Origin: Myroides sp. 1354
Lineage (GTDB): Bacteria > Bacteroidota > Bacteroidia > Flavobacteriales > Flavobacteriaceae
DNA: 64,000 nt
Reading direction: 5' to 3'
Assembly (NCBI RefSeq): GCF_030324495.1
Contig: NZ_JACAGN010000005.1
Span: forward strand, 173,144-237,143
Below are positions 37,360 to 45,269 of the stretch, piece after piece. How positions within the stretch are numbered: the first letter of the stretch is position 1; every line of letters begins with the position of its first letter. The translations under genes and the position numbers were made by a program. The notes under the pieces are model-generated. The model made no database searches, had not been told where the DNA came from, and was given only the letters and a program-made list of their open reading frames with translations.

Positions 37360-38715
37360 AGGGGGTATATTGATCCGAGAACCAAAGCACCTTCGTATAG
37401 TTTAGATAGTTCGATTACGCCTGTAATTATTCTAAAAGAAGAGGATGTAGCGCCTATATTGAATCCAATACCTCAGGTGGATATGACCAATGGACCCATG
37501 GATATTGTTATGGTTTGGCGTGCACCAAAACCAGGACAGGTTAAAGTGTCTGGAACGATTACTAAACAACATGTCGGGCTAGAAAATGGAGTGAAGTTTT
37601 CTATTGAGCGTTTACATGAAAGCAATATGGGAAGTGCAACCTATGTTTTAGGTCCTAATTTGATGTTGTCTACACAAGAGAGTCACTATCATACCCTGAC
37701 TGTCGAGAAGGGGGATTTGTTGTTTTTTAGAGCACATACCAATCAAACCCCTTTTGAAGAACTAGGAGTGAAGTGGAATCCTCGTGTTGAATATACAGGT
37801 GAAAATCCAGATCCAATTCAAGAGGCGTCTCGTCATGAATCATCCTATGATGAAGGGGTTTTAGTAGGAACTAACCTTGAACATACATTTAAAAAGAAAG
37901 GAAAATTCCGCTTGGAGTGGCCTAATTTTAATAATTATGATGAAGATCGCGTGACGATTCGCGTTTCTTTTTTCAAAAAGGGAACCGATGGAGGAGGAAA
38001 TCTACCTGTAGTAGGAAACAATGTGGTGATTTACGAGAAAACAAGTGATATACGTGAATATACGAGTTTTAATTCCCCTAATCTAGATTTAGATATGAGT
38101 TCGATTACCAGTGTACCTAGTAGTTTTCTTTATGTCAAAGTAGAAGTGTTGAGTGATTCTGAAATTGATTGGGGACAACTAGATCGAAAATTTAAACCCA
38201 AATTAGTCTCTCTCAATCGCGACAATACGGATGTGTATTTAACGCCTTATTACGGAAATTACAATAAAGTTCACACGAGCCATCCCCCTTTAGAGTATAT
38301 TGCTTCTGGGCCTAATGTTCGTGTAACAATAAAAAATAATTTCAGCTTATCTGATTGTACAGAGGCTGTTTGTCAAGATCGTTATGTATATTTGGTAGCA
38401 CGAGGGGGAAGTGGGCAAATTATTCCTTTAGTCAATATGAGAACAGATGAGCCAATAGGATACATGAAGTTTCGTTATAAATTTAATGCGGCGGGTACTA
38501 TTGTGCAAAAACAGCGTTTGAATGAGAATTATCAATATGTTAATTTAGATGATACCTATGAAATTACCTTAACTTCTAATATTGGATCGAAAGACTTTTT
38601 TGAATACTATACTACAGAATATAAAATTGGAGAGTTGTTGGATGCCTATCAAGATAGTACAACAACTCCCTTAATTAAGGTAACAGGAGGAAGTCCTGCT
38701 CCTTATACTTATTGA
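37360..38715 (+). pseudogene. Fragment of a giant SpvB/Rhs toxin-like protein
   Basis: An open frame of about 450 codons begins directly after a stop (TGA 37357-37359) with no start at its front; the first Met is at 37459. Its sequence (DIVMVWRAPKPGQVKVSGTI, GDLLFFRAHTNQTPFEELGVKWNPRVEYTG) resembles the N-terminal half of very large Bacteroidota SpvB/TcdB-like or Rhs proteins. There it lies well upstream of the Rhs repeats. Both ends are missing: the front lacks a signal peptide, and the frame closes at 38715 just as a toxin C-terminus opens in another frame. The roughly 1000-residue Rhs barrel expected between them is absent. It looks like a deletion remnant, not a working protein. Confidence 0.7.
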
Positions 38716-38893
38716 TAATAATTTTAGTGAAGCAGGACAAAGTGCAGCATTTATGATTGGAGATGAACTGCTTAATGCAGGGATGAATAAAGTTGTTCCT
38801 GGACCAAAAAATGATTTAGGTAAAGAAATCCTTAAACAAGGCGCCTCTTTAAAGTTTAAGATAATTGAGAACGAAGTTAAAAAAGAAAATTAA
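38714..38893 (+). pseudogene. Orphan Rhs C-terminal toxin tail, cassette 1
   Basis: In a different frame from the preceding fragment, about 59 codons end at TAA 38891-38893 (NNFSEAGQSAAFMIGDELL, ending NEVKKEN). It lacks any start and any Rhs core, so only the end of a toxin domain is left. Its stop overlaps the ATG of the following small membrane gene (TAATG), as in toxin-immunity pairs. The family of the toxin is not recognised. Confidence 0.5.
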
Positions 38894-39075
38894 TGAAATT
38901 AGTTTATTCTATCCTATGTATTTTAGGAAGTAGTGTATATTTAGTTTATTTATTTAGAAAAAAAAATAAAGATTCTAACTTTTGGGATAAGTCAATGCAA
39001 ATAAAGGGACTTTTAGGAGGAATTGGTCTTTTTTTGATGGGAATAATAATGTTATATAGATATTTTTTTAATTAA
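38893..39075 (+). CDS. Small membrane protein, putative immunity protein of cassette 1
   Basis: A 60-residue protein with two membrane helices (about 4-21 and 38-57) separated by a charged loop (RKKNKDSNFWDKS). It is coupled to the toxin tail by a TAATG overlap. Position and size fit an immunity protein acting in the inner membrane, but there is no recognised family. A terminator formed by the start of repeat R1 follows. Confidence 0.55.
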   Translation: MKLVYSILCILGSSVYLVYLFRKKNKDSNFWDKSMQIKGLLGGIGLFLMGIIMLYRYFFN

Positions 39076-39115
39076 ATAGCTATATATTGTATGAAAGATG
39101 TATAATTAACACCCA

Positions 39116-39347
39116 CCCCAACCTTCCAAACGGATCCGTTGGGGTTTGTTATTTAGGGGGGATTGTTTAGCAGAAAAAGAAACACCCTACCACCGTTACA
39201 CTATTTGGCCACCACGCCACCTGGCTCCATCGCTAAAAATGTCTACCAGACATTTTTTTAACGCTCGGCCCTGACATATCCAACGACAATGGCAAAAGTG
39301 TTTCAAAAAGGTAAAGTACAGCCAAAGACTACAAAAAAGCAACAGTG
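39116..39347 (+). repeat. Repeat R1, copy a
   Basis: A roughly 232-base unit found three times, each directly after a putative immunity gene. It opens with CCCCAAC...GTTGGGGTTT, a terminator-like hairpin. It contains a second hairpin AAATGTCT-ACC-AGACATTT (39236-39256) within a more GC-rich core (GCCACCACGCCACCTGGC). It ends in AAAAAAGCAACAGTG. No coding frame was recognised. Confidence 0.85.
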
Positions 39348-39354
39348 GTGTAGT

Positions 39355-39924
39355 AAAAAAAGTAGTTGGGTTTTGGACAGCTATTTATTATAAAAGAGAA
39401 TAGAAACTGTTCACTGTAAACCGTTTACTGTCAACTATATTTATCGTCGGTGGAGTAGTGAAGAGGAACGAAGTGAGTCGAAGGCTACGACAGTGAGGAT
39501 AAACAATGTAGTTTTACAAAGACTACTTTTTTACGTTGAAGACAAAGACTACAATTGAAAAGAATAAAAACAGCCAAATGAAAATTAAAAGATTGTATGC
39601 ATTTATTTTTACAACATAGTAATTGATTCATTAAAACAAAGTAAATCGATTGTACGAAGTATTTACTGCATTAAAACCAATGGTTAAAGCAAAGAATGAT
39701 ACTGCATTTACTTTATTGAAGTACAAAAGCAGAAAGTCGTCGACGTATTAAAACTACAAAGAAGAAATACCCGATCGCGCGGATTTAACTTCGTTCAGTT
39801 CGGCTGAAGCCTCGGGTGCAATCCGTGCGCATAAATTTTGTTTATAAAATAGCCTGTAATCTTCTTTAGTAGGACTTTTTAATCAAATAAACCTTATTTT
39901 TATAGGAACAGTTGGTCTTGTAAA
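39355..39924 (+). repeat. Repeat R2, copy a
   Basis: A roughly 570-base block that recurs at 43048-43620 with scattered differences and small indels. It contains a heptad-period stretch (39404-39440), a GC-richer segment around 39441-39500, and a REP-like hairpin at 39775-39830 (GCGCGGATT...AATCCGTGCGC). Both copies lie downstream of an R1 copy. No gene was recognised in it. Confidence 0.8.
39775..39830. repeat. REP-like palindromic element
   Basis: Outer arms GCGCGGATT and AATCCGTGCGC enclose an inner CTTCG...CGAAG-like pairing (TAACTTCGTTCAGTTCGGCTGAAG). GC content exceeds the surroundings. Related elements occur at 43470-43525, 43627-43667, 43697-43717 and 46911-46946. Confidence 0.55.
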
Positions 39925-39961
39925 GCCCAGGTTGCGTTCGCGCGAGCAAAAGAAGGAGTAG

Positions 39962-40669
39962 ATGTGGTTGAGTGTGGATCCGTTGGCGGAGAAAATGCCT
40001 AATTATAATCCTTATGTTTATACATATAATAATCCGATTATGTTTACAGACCCAACAGGAATGATAGGGGAGGAAGTAATTATAAAAGGAGAAAAGAAGC
40101 AAGAAGCTTTTGAACAGTTAAAAGCATCGACGAAGTTGAACTTAACTATGGATGCAAATGGTAAAGTTGGAACAGATAATACTAAAGCTAAATCGAAATC
40201 GGATAAAAAGCTACTCGAAGCAATTAATTCAACAAATGTTCAAGTTAATGTAAACGCTACTGACAGTAATTATAATTCATCGGGTCGATGGATTGTGGGA
40301 GGTTCATATGAAGGAAGTGAGGTAGATGAATCAGGGGTAGTACAAACAATGCAGACAGTTAATCCAAGTCAAACAGATAAGATAGACGGATTTTATAAAA
40401 TGAAAAAAGGTACAACAATGAAGCATGAAGTATTAGAGTCATACTTAGGAGGAATTAGATCGCCTGGTTTAGGTCAACCTACAGAAGAAAATACGTCAAA
40501 TTATGATGCTTATTTAAATGCACATAATGATGCAATGAGACTTGATAAAAAATTTAAGGAACCTAATGTGATTTTAGACCCCAAAGGAGTGTATATAAGT
40601 AAAAAACCGTATATAGAAGGTTCAAAGAAGAAAAATCCTGAAATTTTAATTAATAATTTAAAAAGATGA
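39962..40669 (+). CDS. Orphan Rhs C-terminal toxin module, cassette 2 (5'-truncated)
   Basis: The frame starts within the last strand of the Rhs-associated core (LSVDPLAEKMPNYNPYVYTY, NNPIMFTDPTGM), preceded immediately by a stop codon, so nothing of the Rhs barrel is present. The ATG at 39962 may be fortuitous. After the core boundary (about residue 33) comes a variable toxin domain of roughly 200 residues ending ILINNLKR. It contains MKHEVLESYLGG and YLNAHNDAMR, which could supply His/Glu metal ligands of a zincin-like or other hydrolase; this is inference. The stop overlaps the next gene (ATGA). Probably silent unless recombined onto a full rhs gene. Confidence 0.7.
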   Translation: MWLSVDPLAEKMPNYNPYVYTYNNPIMFTDPTGMIGEEVIIKGEKKQEAFEQLKASTKLNLTMDANGKVGTDNTKAKSKSDKKLLEAINSTNVQVNVNATDSNYNSSGRWIVGGSYEGSEVDESGVVQTMQTVNPSQTDKIDGFYKMKKGTTMKHEVLESYLGGIRSPGLGQPTEENTSNYDAYLNAHNDAMRLDKKFKEPNVILDPKGVYISKKPYIEGSKKKNPEILINNLKR

Positions 40670-41040
40670 AAATAAAAATGTTTTATTTGTTTATTATGTT
40701 TTTTTCAGTAAGTTACTGTTTTTCGAATGAAAAAATAAAACTTATGAGAGTCATTAATATACAAGAATTTAAAGAAGCTTATCTGATCAGTTGTCTTTTT
40801 GAAAAAAGAGATACGATTTTGGTCGTATCAGAAAAATATGATAATGTTGGAGATTGTTATTTAGAAATAGAAAAGGATAAATGTTATGAAATTAGTTTGA
40901 TTAATCGACCAAATATTAATATAAATAGTTTTGTTGTAAGAGTTAAAAATACTGTATTTTGGAAAAAAGGAGATAGAATTGATAGAATTCCATATTTCGC
41001 AAAAAATATTAAAGGGATTTGTATTGAAAATAATATTTAA
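40666..41040 (+). CDS. Secreted protein, putative immunity protein of cassette 2
   Basis: A 124-residue protein with a signal peptide (1-20, cleaved near CFSNE) and a small beta-rich domain (DTILVVSEKYD, NSFVVRVKNTVFW). It overlaps the toxin module by four bases. Periplasmic location would suit neutralising a toxin that acts in or enters through the periplasm. No family recognised. Confidence 0.6.
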   Translation: MKIKMFYLFIMFFSVSYCFSNEKIKLMRVINIQEFKEAYLISCLFEKRDTILVVSEKYDNVGDCYLEIEKDKCYEISLINRPNININSFVVRVKNTVFWKKGDRIDRIPYFAKNIKGICIENNI

Positions 41041-41046
41041 TAATCC

Positions 41047-41281
41047 CCCCCAACCTTCCAAAACGGATCAAAGGGGTGGTGTTATTTAGGGGGGATTGTT
41101 TAGTGGAAAAAAAGAAACACCCTACCACCGTTACATTATTTGGCCACCACGCCACCTGGCTCCATCGCTAAAAATGTCTACCAGACATTTTCTTAACGCT
41201 CGGCCCTGACATATCCAACGACAATGGTAGAAGTGTTTCAAAAGGTAAAGTACAGCCGAAGACTACAAAAAAGCAACAGTG
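41047..41281 (+). repeat. Repeat R1, copy b
   Basis: Second copy of R1, starting seven bases after the putative immunity gene of cassette 2. It carries the same hairpins and the same end. In this copy the first stem is degraded (AACC...AAAGGGGTGG). Confidence 0.85.
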
Positions 41282-41287
41282 GATTTT

Positions 41288-41311
41288 AGTTGACAGTTTA
41301 CTGTTAACAGG
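41288..41311. repeat. Heptad tract at the R1/Rhs junction
   Basis: Units AGTTGAC, AGTTTAC, TGTTAAC lie exactly between the end of R1 copy b and the first Rhs-core codon of cassette 3. A similar tract follows R1 copy c at 42973-43003. Confidence 0.5.
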
Positions 41312-41314
41312 TAA

Positions 41315-42202
41315 GGGTCTCATAGCGACCATTTGGGTAGTACGTCGTATATTACCGATGTTTTAGGAACACCCGTACAATACATTGAGTATTTACCATT
41401 TGGAGAGGTTATGGTGGAACAGAGCACCAACAACATTTTAGAGAATGTGTATAAGTTCAATGCGAAGGAGTTAGATACACAAACAGGCTACTATTATTAT
41501 GGAGCGCGATATTACGATCCAGGAGCGAGTATATTTTTGAGTGTGGATCCATTGGCGGAGAAAATGCCAAATTATAATCCTTATGCTTATACGTTTAATA
41601 ATCCAATTAACTTTACGGATCCTACAGGGATGGTTCCAGAAGGAGGAGAATGGATACCTGGTACAGATGGTAAGAAAATTGATTTTAAAATAGATGATAA
41701 AACACAAAAACCTATTTGGACTTCTAATACTTCTGAAGAGTTTAAAGAAGTTGCTAACACTATGTTAGAAACTAAAATAGGTTCTGAAAATTTAAGAGAA
41801 GCTTTAGATAGTAAAGTAAAAATGAGTGTTGAATTTAGTGATGAAAGTAGAGTAGAAGGAGGATCAGCTGAATTTGGAGAAAATATTCCTTTAAAATTAT
41901 CAAAGGATGGTAAAACAATTTTGGAATCCAAAATTATTATTTACAAAGGGACTACTGATTATTTAAATTCTAATTATGGAAGTGATTGGACAATAGAAAA
42001 CCCTGATACAGGAGGAGTAATGCATAGTGGTAAATTAAGTAAAATTCAGAATATGGCAGGTACGTTAGGACATGAATTTATGCATACATTAGACAAAAAA
42101 TCTTCAAATGCTTTGTCTCCTGATAGTAAAGTAGAAGAAAGAGAAAGAAGACCACGACAATTTTCTGAAATGTTCCATTTTCAAATTTCAAACAAAAAAT
42201 AA
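41315..42202 (+). CDS. Orphan Rhs C-terminal toxin module with HExxH motif, cassette 3 (5'-truncated)
   Basis: The open frame starts at 41315, after a stop, in the Rhs core (SDHLGSTSYITDVLG). No ATG precedes the core; only a TTG (41333) is available, so it is probably silent. Core signatures run DHLGSTSYI, YLPFGEVMVEQ, KFNAKELDTQTGYYYYGARYYDP, LSVDPLAEKMPNYNPYAYTF and NNPINFTDPTGM (about residue 100). The remaining 190 residues are a toxin domain with the zinc-peptidase motif GTLGHEFMHTLDKK and a possible third ligand in KVEERERRP. The 16 codons LSVDPLAEKMPNYNPY are also found in cassette 2. Immunity gene abuts. Confidence 0.8.
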   Translation, partial: GSHSDHLGSTSYITDVLGTPVQYIEYLPFGEVMVEQSTNNILENVYKFNAKELDTQTGYYYYGARYYDPGASIFLSVDPLAEKMPNYNPYAYTFNNPINFTDPTGMVPEGGEWIPGTDGKKIDFKIDDKTQKPIWTSNTSEEFKEVANTMLETKIGSENLREALDSKVKMSVEFSDESRVEGGSAEFGENIPLKLSKDGKTILESKIIIYKGTTDYLNSNYGSDWTIENPDTGGVMHSGKLSKIQNMAGTLGHEFMHTLDKKSSNALSPDSKVEERERRPRQFSEMFHFQISNKK

Positions 42203-42667
42203 ATGAAGAAAATTATATTATTATTGTGTTTAGTTTCGATTATTGATATGAGAGCTCAAAATATTGATTCTAAAATTAAAGAAACCATTTATCAATTTAT
42301 TTATACTGAAAATAAGTACAATGATAGATTGGATTGGAAAAATGAAGCGCAATTGAATTTGTTGATTTATGTTAAGCCTATATATAGCAATATTGAAGGA
42401 ATAGATGTTTATTTTTTTAGAGTTTTGTTAAAACCAGAACGAACATATTTATTAATAAGCCAAAAGCAAGACATAATAGTTGTAGGGAAAAAAAATAAAG
42501 ATATGTTTGAAGAAATGAAAGAATTATACGATTTTTTAATATGTTCAAAAGAAGAAAAGTTAAATTTTCTTCAGTGTATATCAAATGATTTGTTCTTTAT
42601 TTATCAAAATAATTTACAAGTTGAAAATAGTAACAGAATAAAGGTAAATGGTAAATATATTGAATAA
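42203..42667 (+). CDS. Secreted protein, putative immunity protein of cassette 3
   Basis: A 154-residue exported protein (signal peptide 1-19, cleavage near MRAQN). The mature part is rich in Lys, Glu and aromatic residues with alternating hydrophobic strands (LLIYVKPIYS, YFFRVLLKPERTYLLI). Its ATG directly follows the toxin stop. Exported location would match neutralising a zinc-dependent toxin in the periplasm. No family recognised. A terminator-like stem in R1 copy c follows. Confidence 0.6.
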   Translation: MKKIILLLCLVSIIDMRAQNIDSKIKETIYQFIYTENKYNDRLDWKNEAQLNLLIYVKPIYSNIEGIDVYFFRVLLKPERTYLLISQKQDIIVVGKKNKDMFEEMKELYDFLICSKEEKLNFLQCISNDLFFIYQNNLQVENSNRIKVNGKYIE

Positions 42668-42736
42668 TATGATGGTATTTAACAATAAAAATATATCATT
42701 GATTATAATAAGATGATGGTGTACTGATAATCTAAA

Positions 42737-42968
42737 CCCCAACCTTCCAAAACGGATCAAAGGGGTTTTGTTATTTAGGGGGGATTGTTTAGTGGGAAAA
42801 GAAACACCCTACCACCGTTACACTATTTGGCCACCACGCCACCTGGCTCCATCGCTAAAAATGTCTACCAGACATTTTTTTAACGCTCGGCCCTGACATA
42901 TCCAACGACAATGGTAAAGTGTTTCAAAAAGGTAAAGTACAGCCAAAGACTACAAAAAAGCAACAGTG
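42737..42968 (+). repeat. Repeat R1, copy c
   Basis: Third copy, 69 bases after the cassette 3 immunity gene. It again opens with a terminator-like AACCCC...GGGGTTTTGTT stem and keeps the internal AAATGTCT/AGACATTT hairpin. No toxin cassette follows; instead there is R2 copy b. Confidence 0.85.
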
Positions 42969-42972
42969 AATT

Positions 42973-43003
42973 TTAGTTGACAGTTAGCTGTTAACGGTTA
43001 ACG
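42973..43003. repeat. Heptad tract after R1 copy c
   Basis: Units AGTTGAC, AGTTAGC, TGTTAAC, GGTTAAC. It is at the same place relative to R1 as the tract at 41288. Confidence 0.55.
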
Positions 43004-43047
43004 GAAGATTTTCAATATAAAGAGAACCAAAACAGCACACAGTAAAC

Positions 43048-43620
43048 CAAAAAAAGTAGTTGGGTTTTGGACAGCTATTTATTATAAAAGAGAATAGAAA
43101 CTGTTCACTGTAAACCGTTTACTGTCAACTATATTTATCGTCGGTGGAGTAGTGAAGAGGAACGAAGTGAGTCGAAGGCTACGACAGTGGGGATAAACAA
43201 TTGTGGTTTTACAAAGACTACTTTTTTACATTGAAGGAAAAGACTACAATTGAAAAGAATAAAAACAGCCAAACGCAAATCAAACGATTGTATGTATTTA
43301 TTTTTACGACAGAACAATTGATTCATTAAAGCAAAGAAAATCGATTGTACGAAGGATTTACTGCATTAAAACCAATGGTTAAAGCAAAGAATGATAGTAC
43401 ATTTACTTTATTGAAGTACAAAAGAAGAAAGTCGTCGACGTATTAAAACTACAAAGAAGAAATACCCGATCGCGCGGATTTAACTTCGTTCAGTTCGGCT
43501 GAAGCCTCGGGTGCAATCCGTGCGCATAAATTTTGTTTATAAAATAGCCTGTACTTTTCTTTAATAGGTCTTTTTCAATCAAATAAACCTTATTTTTATA
43601 GGAAGAGTTGGTTTTGTAAA
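43048..43620 (+). repeat. Repeat R2, copy b
   Basis: Second copy of R2, starting at AAAAAAAGTAGTTGGG as in copy a (39355) and ending GGTTTTGTAAA. It includes the REP-like hairpin at 43470-43525. No coding sequence recognised. Confidence 0.8.
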
Positions 43621-43626
43621 CTCGAT

Positions 43627-43717
43627 TGCGCGTATTTAACTTCGTTCCCTTCGGCTGAAGTCTCGTGTTTAGTGTATGAGGATGAGGTCTAAAAAGGCAC
43701 GGATTGCAAATCCGCGC
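43627..43717. repeat. Two REP-like palindromes at the right junction
   Basis: A TGCGCGTATTTAACTTCG-type element (43627-43667) is followed by GCACGGATT-GCAA-ATCCGCGC (43697-43717). The second ends three bases before the right copy of the 173-bp repeat, so a REP-like element sits at the recombination junction. Confidence 0.5.
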
Positions 43718-43720
43718 TAT

Positions 43721-43893
43721 CGGATTATGCGTTGTGTAAAATGAAATGTCAAGGCATGTGTAAAAAGGCTCCCGTAGTCTACCTTTCAGAACACGATACC
43801 TATAAAAAGGAAGTAACGAAGAAAAAAGCAAAGAAAATTTTTGAGAAATACATTACAGCTGCTGTTTTATCTTCTTAAATTTAGTCTTTAGTT
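43721..43893 (+). repeat. 173-bp direct repeat, right copy (ferredoxin gene 3' fragment)
   Basis: Copy of 35259-35431 with one mismatch. It encodes the C-terminal half of the thioredoxin-like ferredoxin, including the CKMKCQGMCKKAP cluster motif and the stop codon, but has no start or promoter and is a pseudogene fragment. After it the sequence diverges from the left copy at once. Confidence 0.95.
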
Positions 43894-44092
43894 CAGGCGA
43901 AAATGATTAGAATAACTAGTTGTAAGTGGAAATAAAAGTACATAATGTTTCCTGTTCAGTCTGTATTATATTCTTAATTTCCAGCCTTATTTTTATAAAA
44001 ATCACATAAAACCCTGCTAATTTTTAGTAGATTATAAGTGGTATTTCCATATAGTCTCAGTAGCTTAGTATACAATTTTAAAAGAGTATCGT
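43894..44092. other. Intergenic region right of the repeat
   Basis: About 200 AT-rich bases leading to the methyltransferase gene. No promoter of the TTG/TAnnTTTG type stands out. Confidence 0.4.
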
Positions 44093-44860
44093 ATGCCTTG
44101 GAATCCCGCAGTATATAACAAGTTTAAGCAGGTTCGTTTTTTGCCTTTTTTCGATTTAAGCGAAATGATTCAAGAGACACAACGAATGAAATCAGTAGAT
44201 TTAGGATGTGGTACAGGAGAACAAACAGCATTATTGGTCGAGAAGTTCAAACAGGCTACTTTTGTGGGTATAGATTCTTCCGAAGAAATGCTTGAACAAG
44301 CAGAACTTTTAAAATCAGATCGGTTAGAGTTTAAATGTCAAACCATAGAAAAGTTTGTAGAAACGAATGAATCATGGGATGTTATTTTTAGCAATGCCGC
44401 ACTGCAATGGTCTGATAATCATCAAGAATTATTTCCAAAACTTATTGCTAAGTTAAATCCAGGAGGACAGTTTGTTGTTCAGATGCCCTATCAACCTGAA
44501 AATATACTAAATAAATTACTTTACACCCTTGCTGAATCAGAGCCTTATCGAACCCAACTAAAAGGTTGGAACAGACCTTCTTCTGTATTGTCATTAGATG
44601 ACTATGCTCAAATGATGTTTGATGGTGGATTAAGTCAGCTGAGTATTTCTCAACGTATTTATCCCATAATAGCGCAAGATCATCATGCGTTATATGAATT
44701 TATTTCAGGCTCAGCTTTAATACCTTATATAGAAAGGTTAAAAGAGGAGGAAAAGGCTTCATTTATAGAAGCTTTTAAAGCAGAAATAGCGAATTCTTTT
44801 AAAAAACTCCCTGCTTTATATGCTTTTAAAAGAATATTGCTTTATGGTAAAAAAGAGTAA
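44093..44860 (+). CDS. tam: SAM-dependent methyltransferase, trans-aconitate methyltransferase-like
   Basis: A class I methyltransferase of 255 residues. Motif I VDLGCGTGEQT lies at about 36-46, the acidic FVGIDSSEEM at about 60-69 and motif IV FSNAALQWSDNHQELFPKLI at about 103-122. Motif VI LNPGGQFVVQMP follows. The order and the starting MPWNPAVYNKFKQVR match trans-aconitate 2-methyltransferases, which detoxify trans-aconitate. The gene lies just to the right of the accessory segment and could belong to the original chromosome. Confidence 0.85.
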   Translation: MPWNPAVYNKFKQVRFLPFFDLSEMIQETQRMKSVDLGCGTGEQTALLVEKFKQATFVGIDSSEEMLEQAELLKSDRLEFKCQTIEKFVETNESWDVIFSNAALQWSDNHQELFPKLIAKLNPGGQFVVQMPYQPENILNKLLYTLAESEPYRTQLKGWNRPSSVLSLDDYAQMMFDGGLSQLSISQRIYPIIAQDHHALYEFISGSALIPYIERLKEEEKASFIEAFKAEIANSFKKLPALYAFKRILLYGKKE

Positions 44861-44883
44861 GATATTTTTTTAAATTAAGTGTT

Positions 44884-45120
44884 ATGCCTAAAATGAAATG
44901 TACTTGTGGTGAAATTATAAATTTAGGTGGAATACCTTCTCCACATCAATATCTATTTATCTCGGATACTGATTTTGATCAATTTCAAGATACTATTGAA
45001 GCAGAGGAGGTGTATTTAAAAATGAAAATTTGTATTCAATGCCCTTTGTGTTTGCGTTTGCATATTTATAAAGAAGGATTTGATCGATCAGGACAAATTT
45101 ATCTTTTAGAAAAAGAATAA
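44884..45120 (+). CDS. Small protein with CxC/CxxC motifs, unknown
   Basis: A 78-residue protein 23 bases after the methyltransferase. It contains KCTCGE near the start and CIQCPLC in the second half, spaced about 44 residues apart. This could bind one zinc ion as in zinc-ribbon proteins. No family recognised. It is acidic and has no signal peptide. Confidence 0.6.
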   Translation: MPKMKCTCGEIINLGGIPSPHQYLFISDTDFDQFQDTIEAEEVYLKMKICIQCPLCLRLHIYKEGFDRSGQIYLLEKE

Positions 45121-45269
45121 AACAGCTTATAGGATTGATGGTTTTGTCTTGCAGGTACTCTTGATATAAAACAAAATCATATTGAAACATTTATAAGCGT
45201 ACTTAGCAGGTGTAACACAGTTAATCTAGCTTTAATTTAGAAGTGAGATACTAGAGAAAAAAGAGGATA

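Noticed and set aside
35441..43720. Integrative element with its own integrase
   Set aside because: No integrase, transposase or relaxase-like gene was found between the direct repeats, so only a repeat-bounded segment can be claimed.
43490..43831. 113-residue minus-strand open frame
   Set aside because: It is antisense to the duplicated ferredoxin fragment and to REP-like and R2 sequence; the identical antisense peptide occurs at the left copy. No family features.
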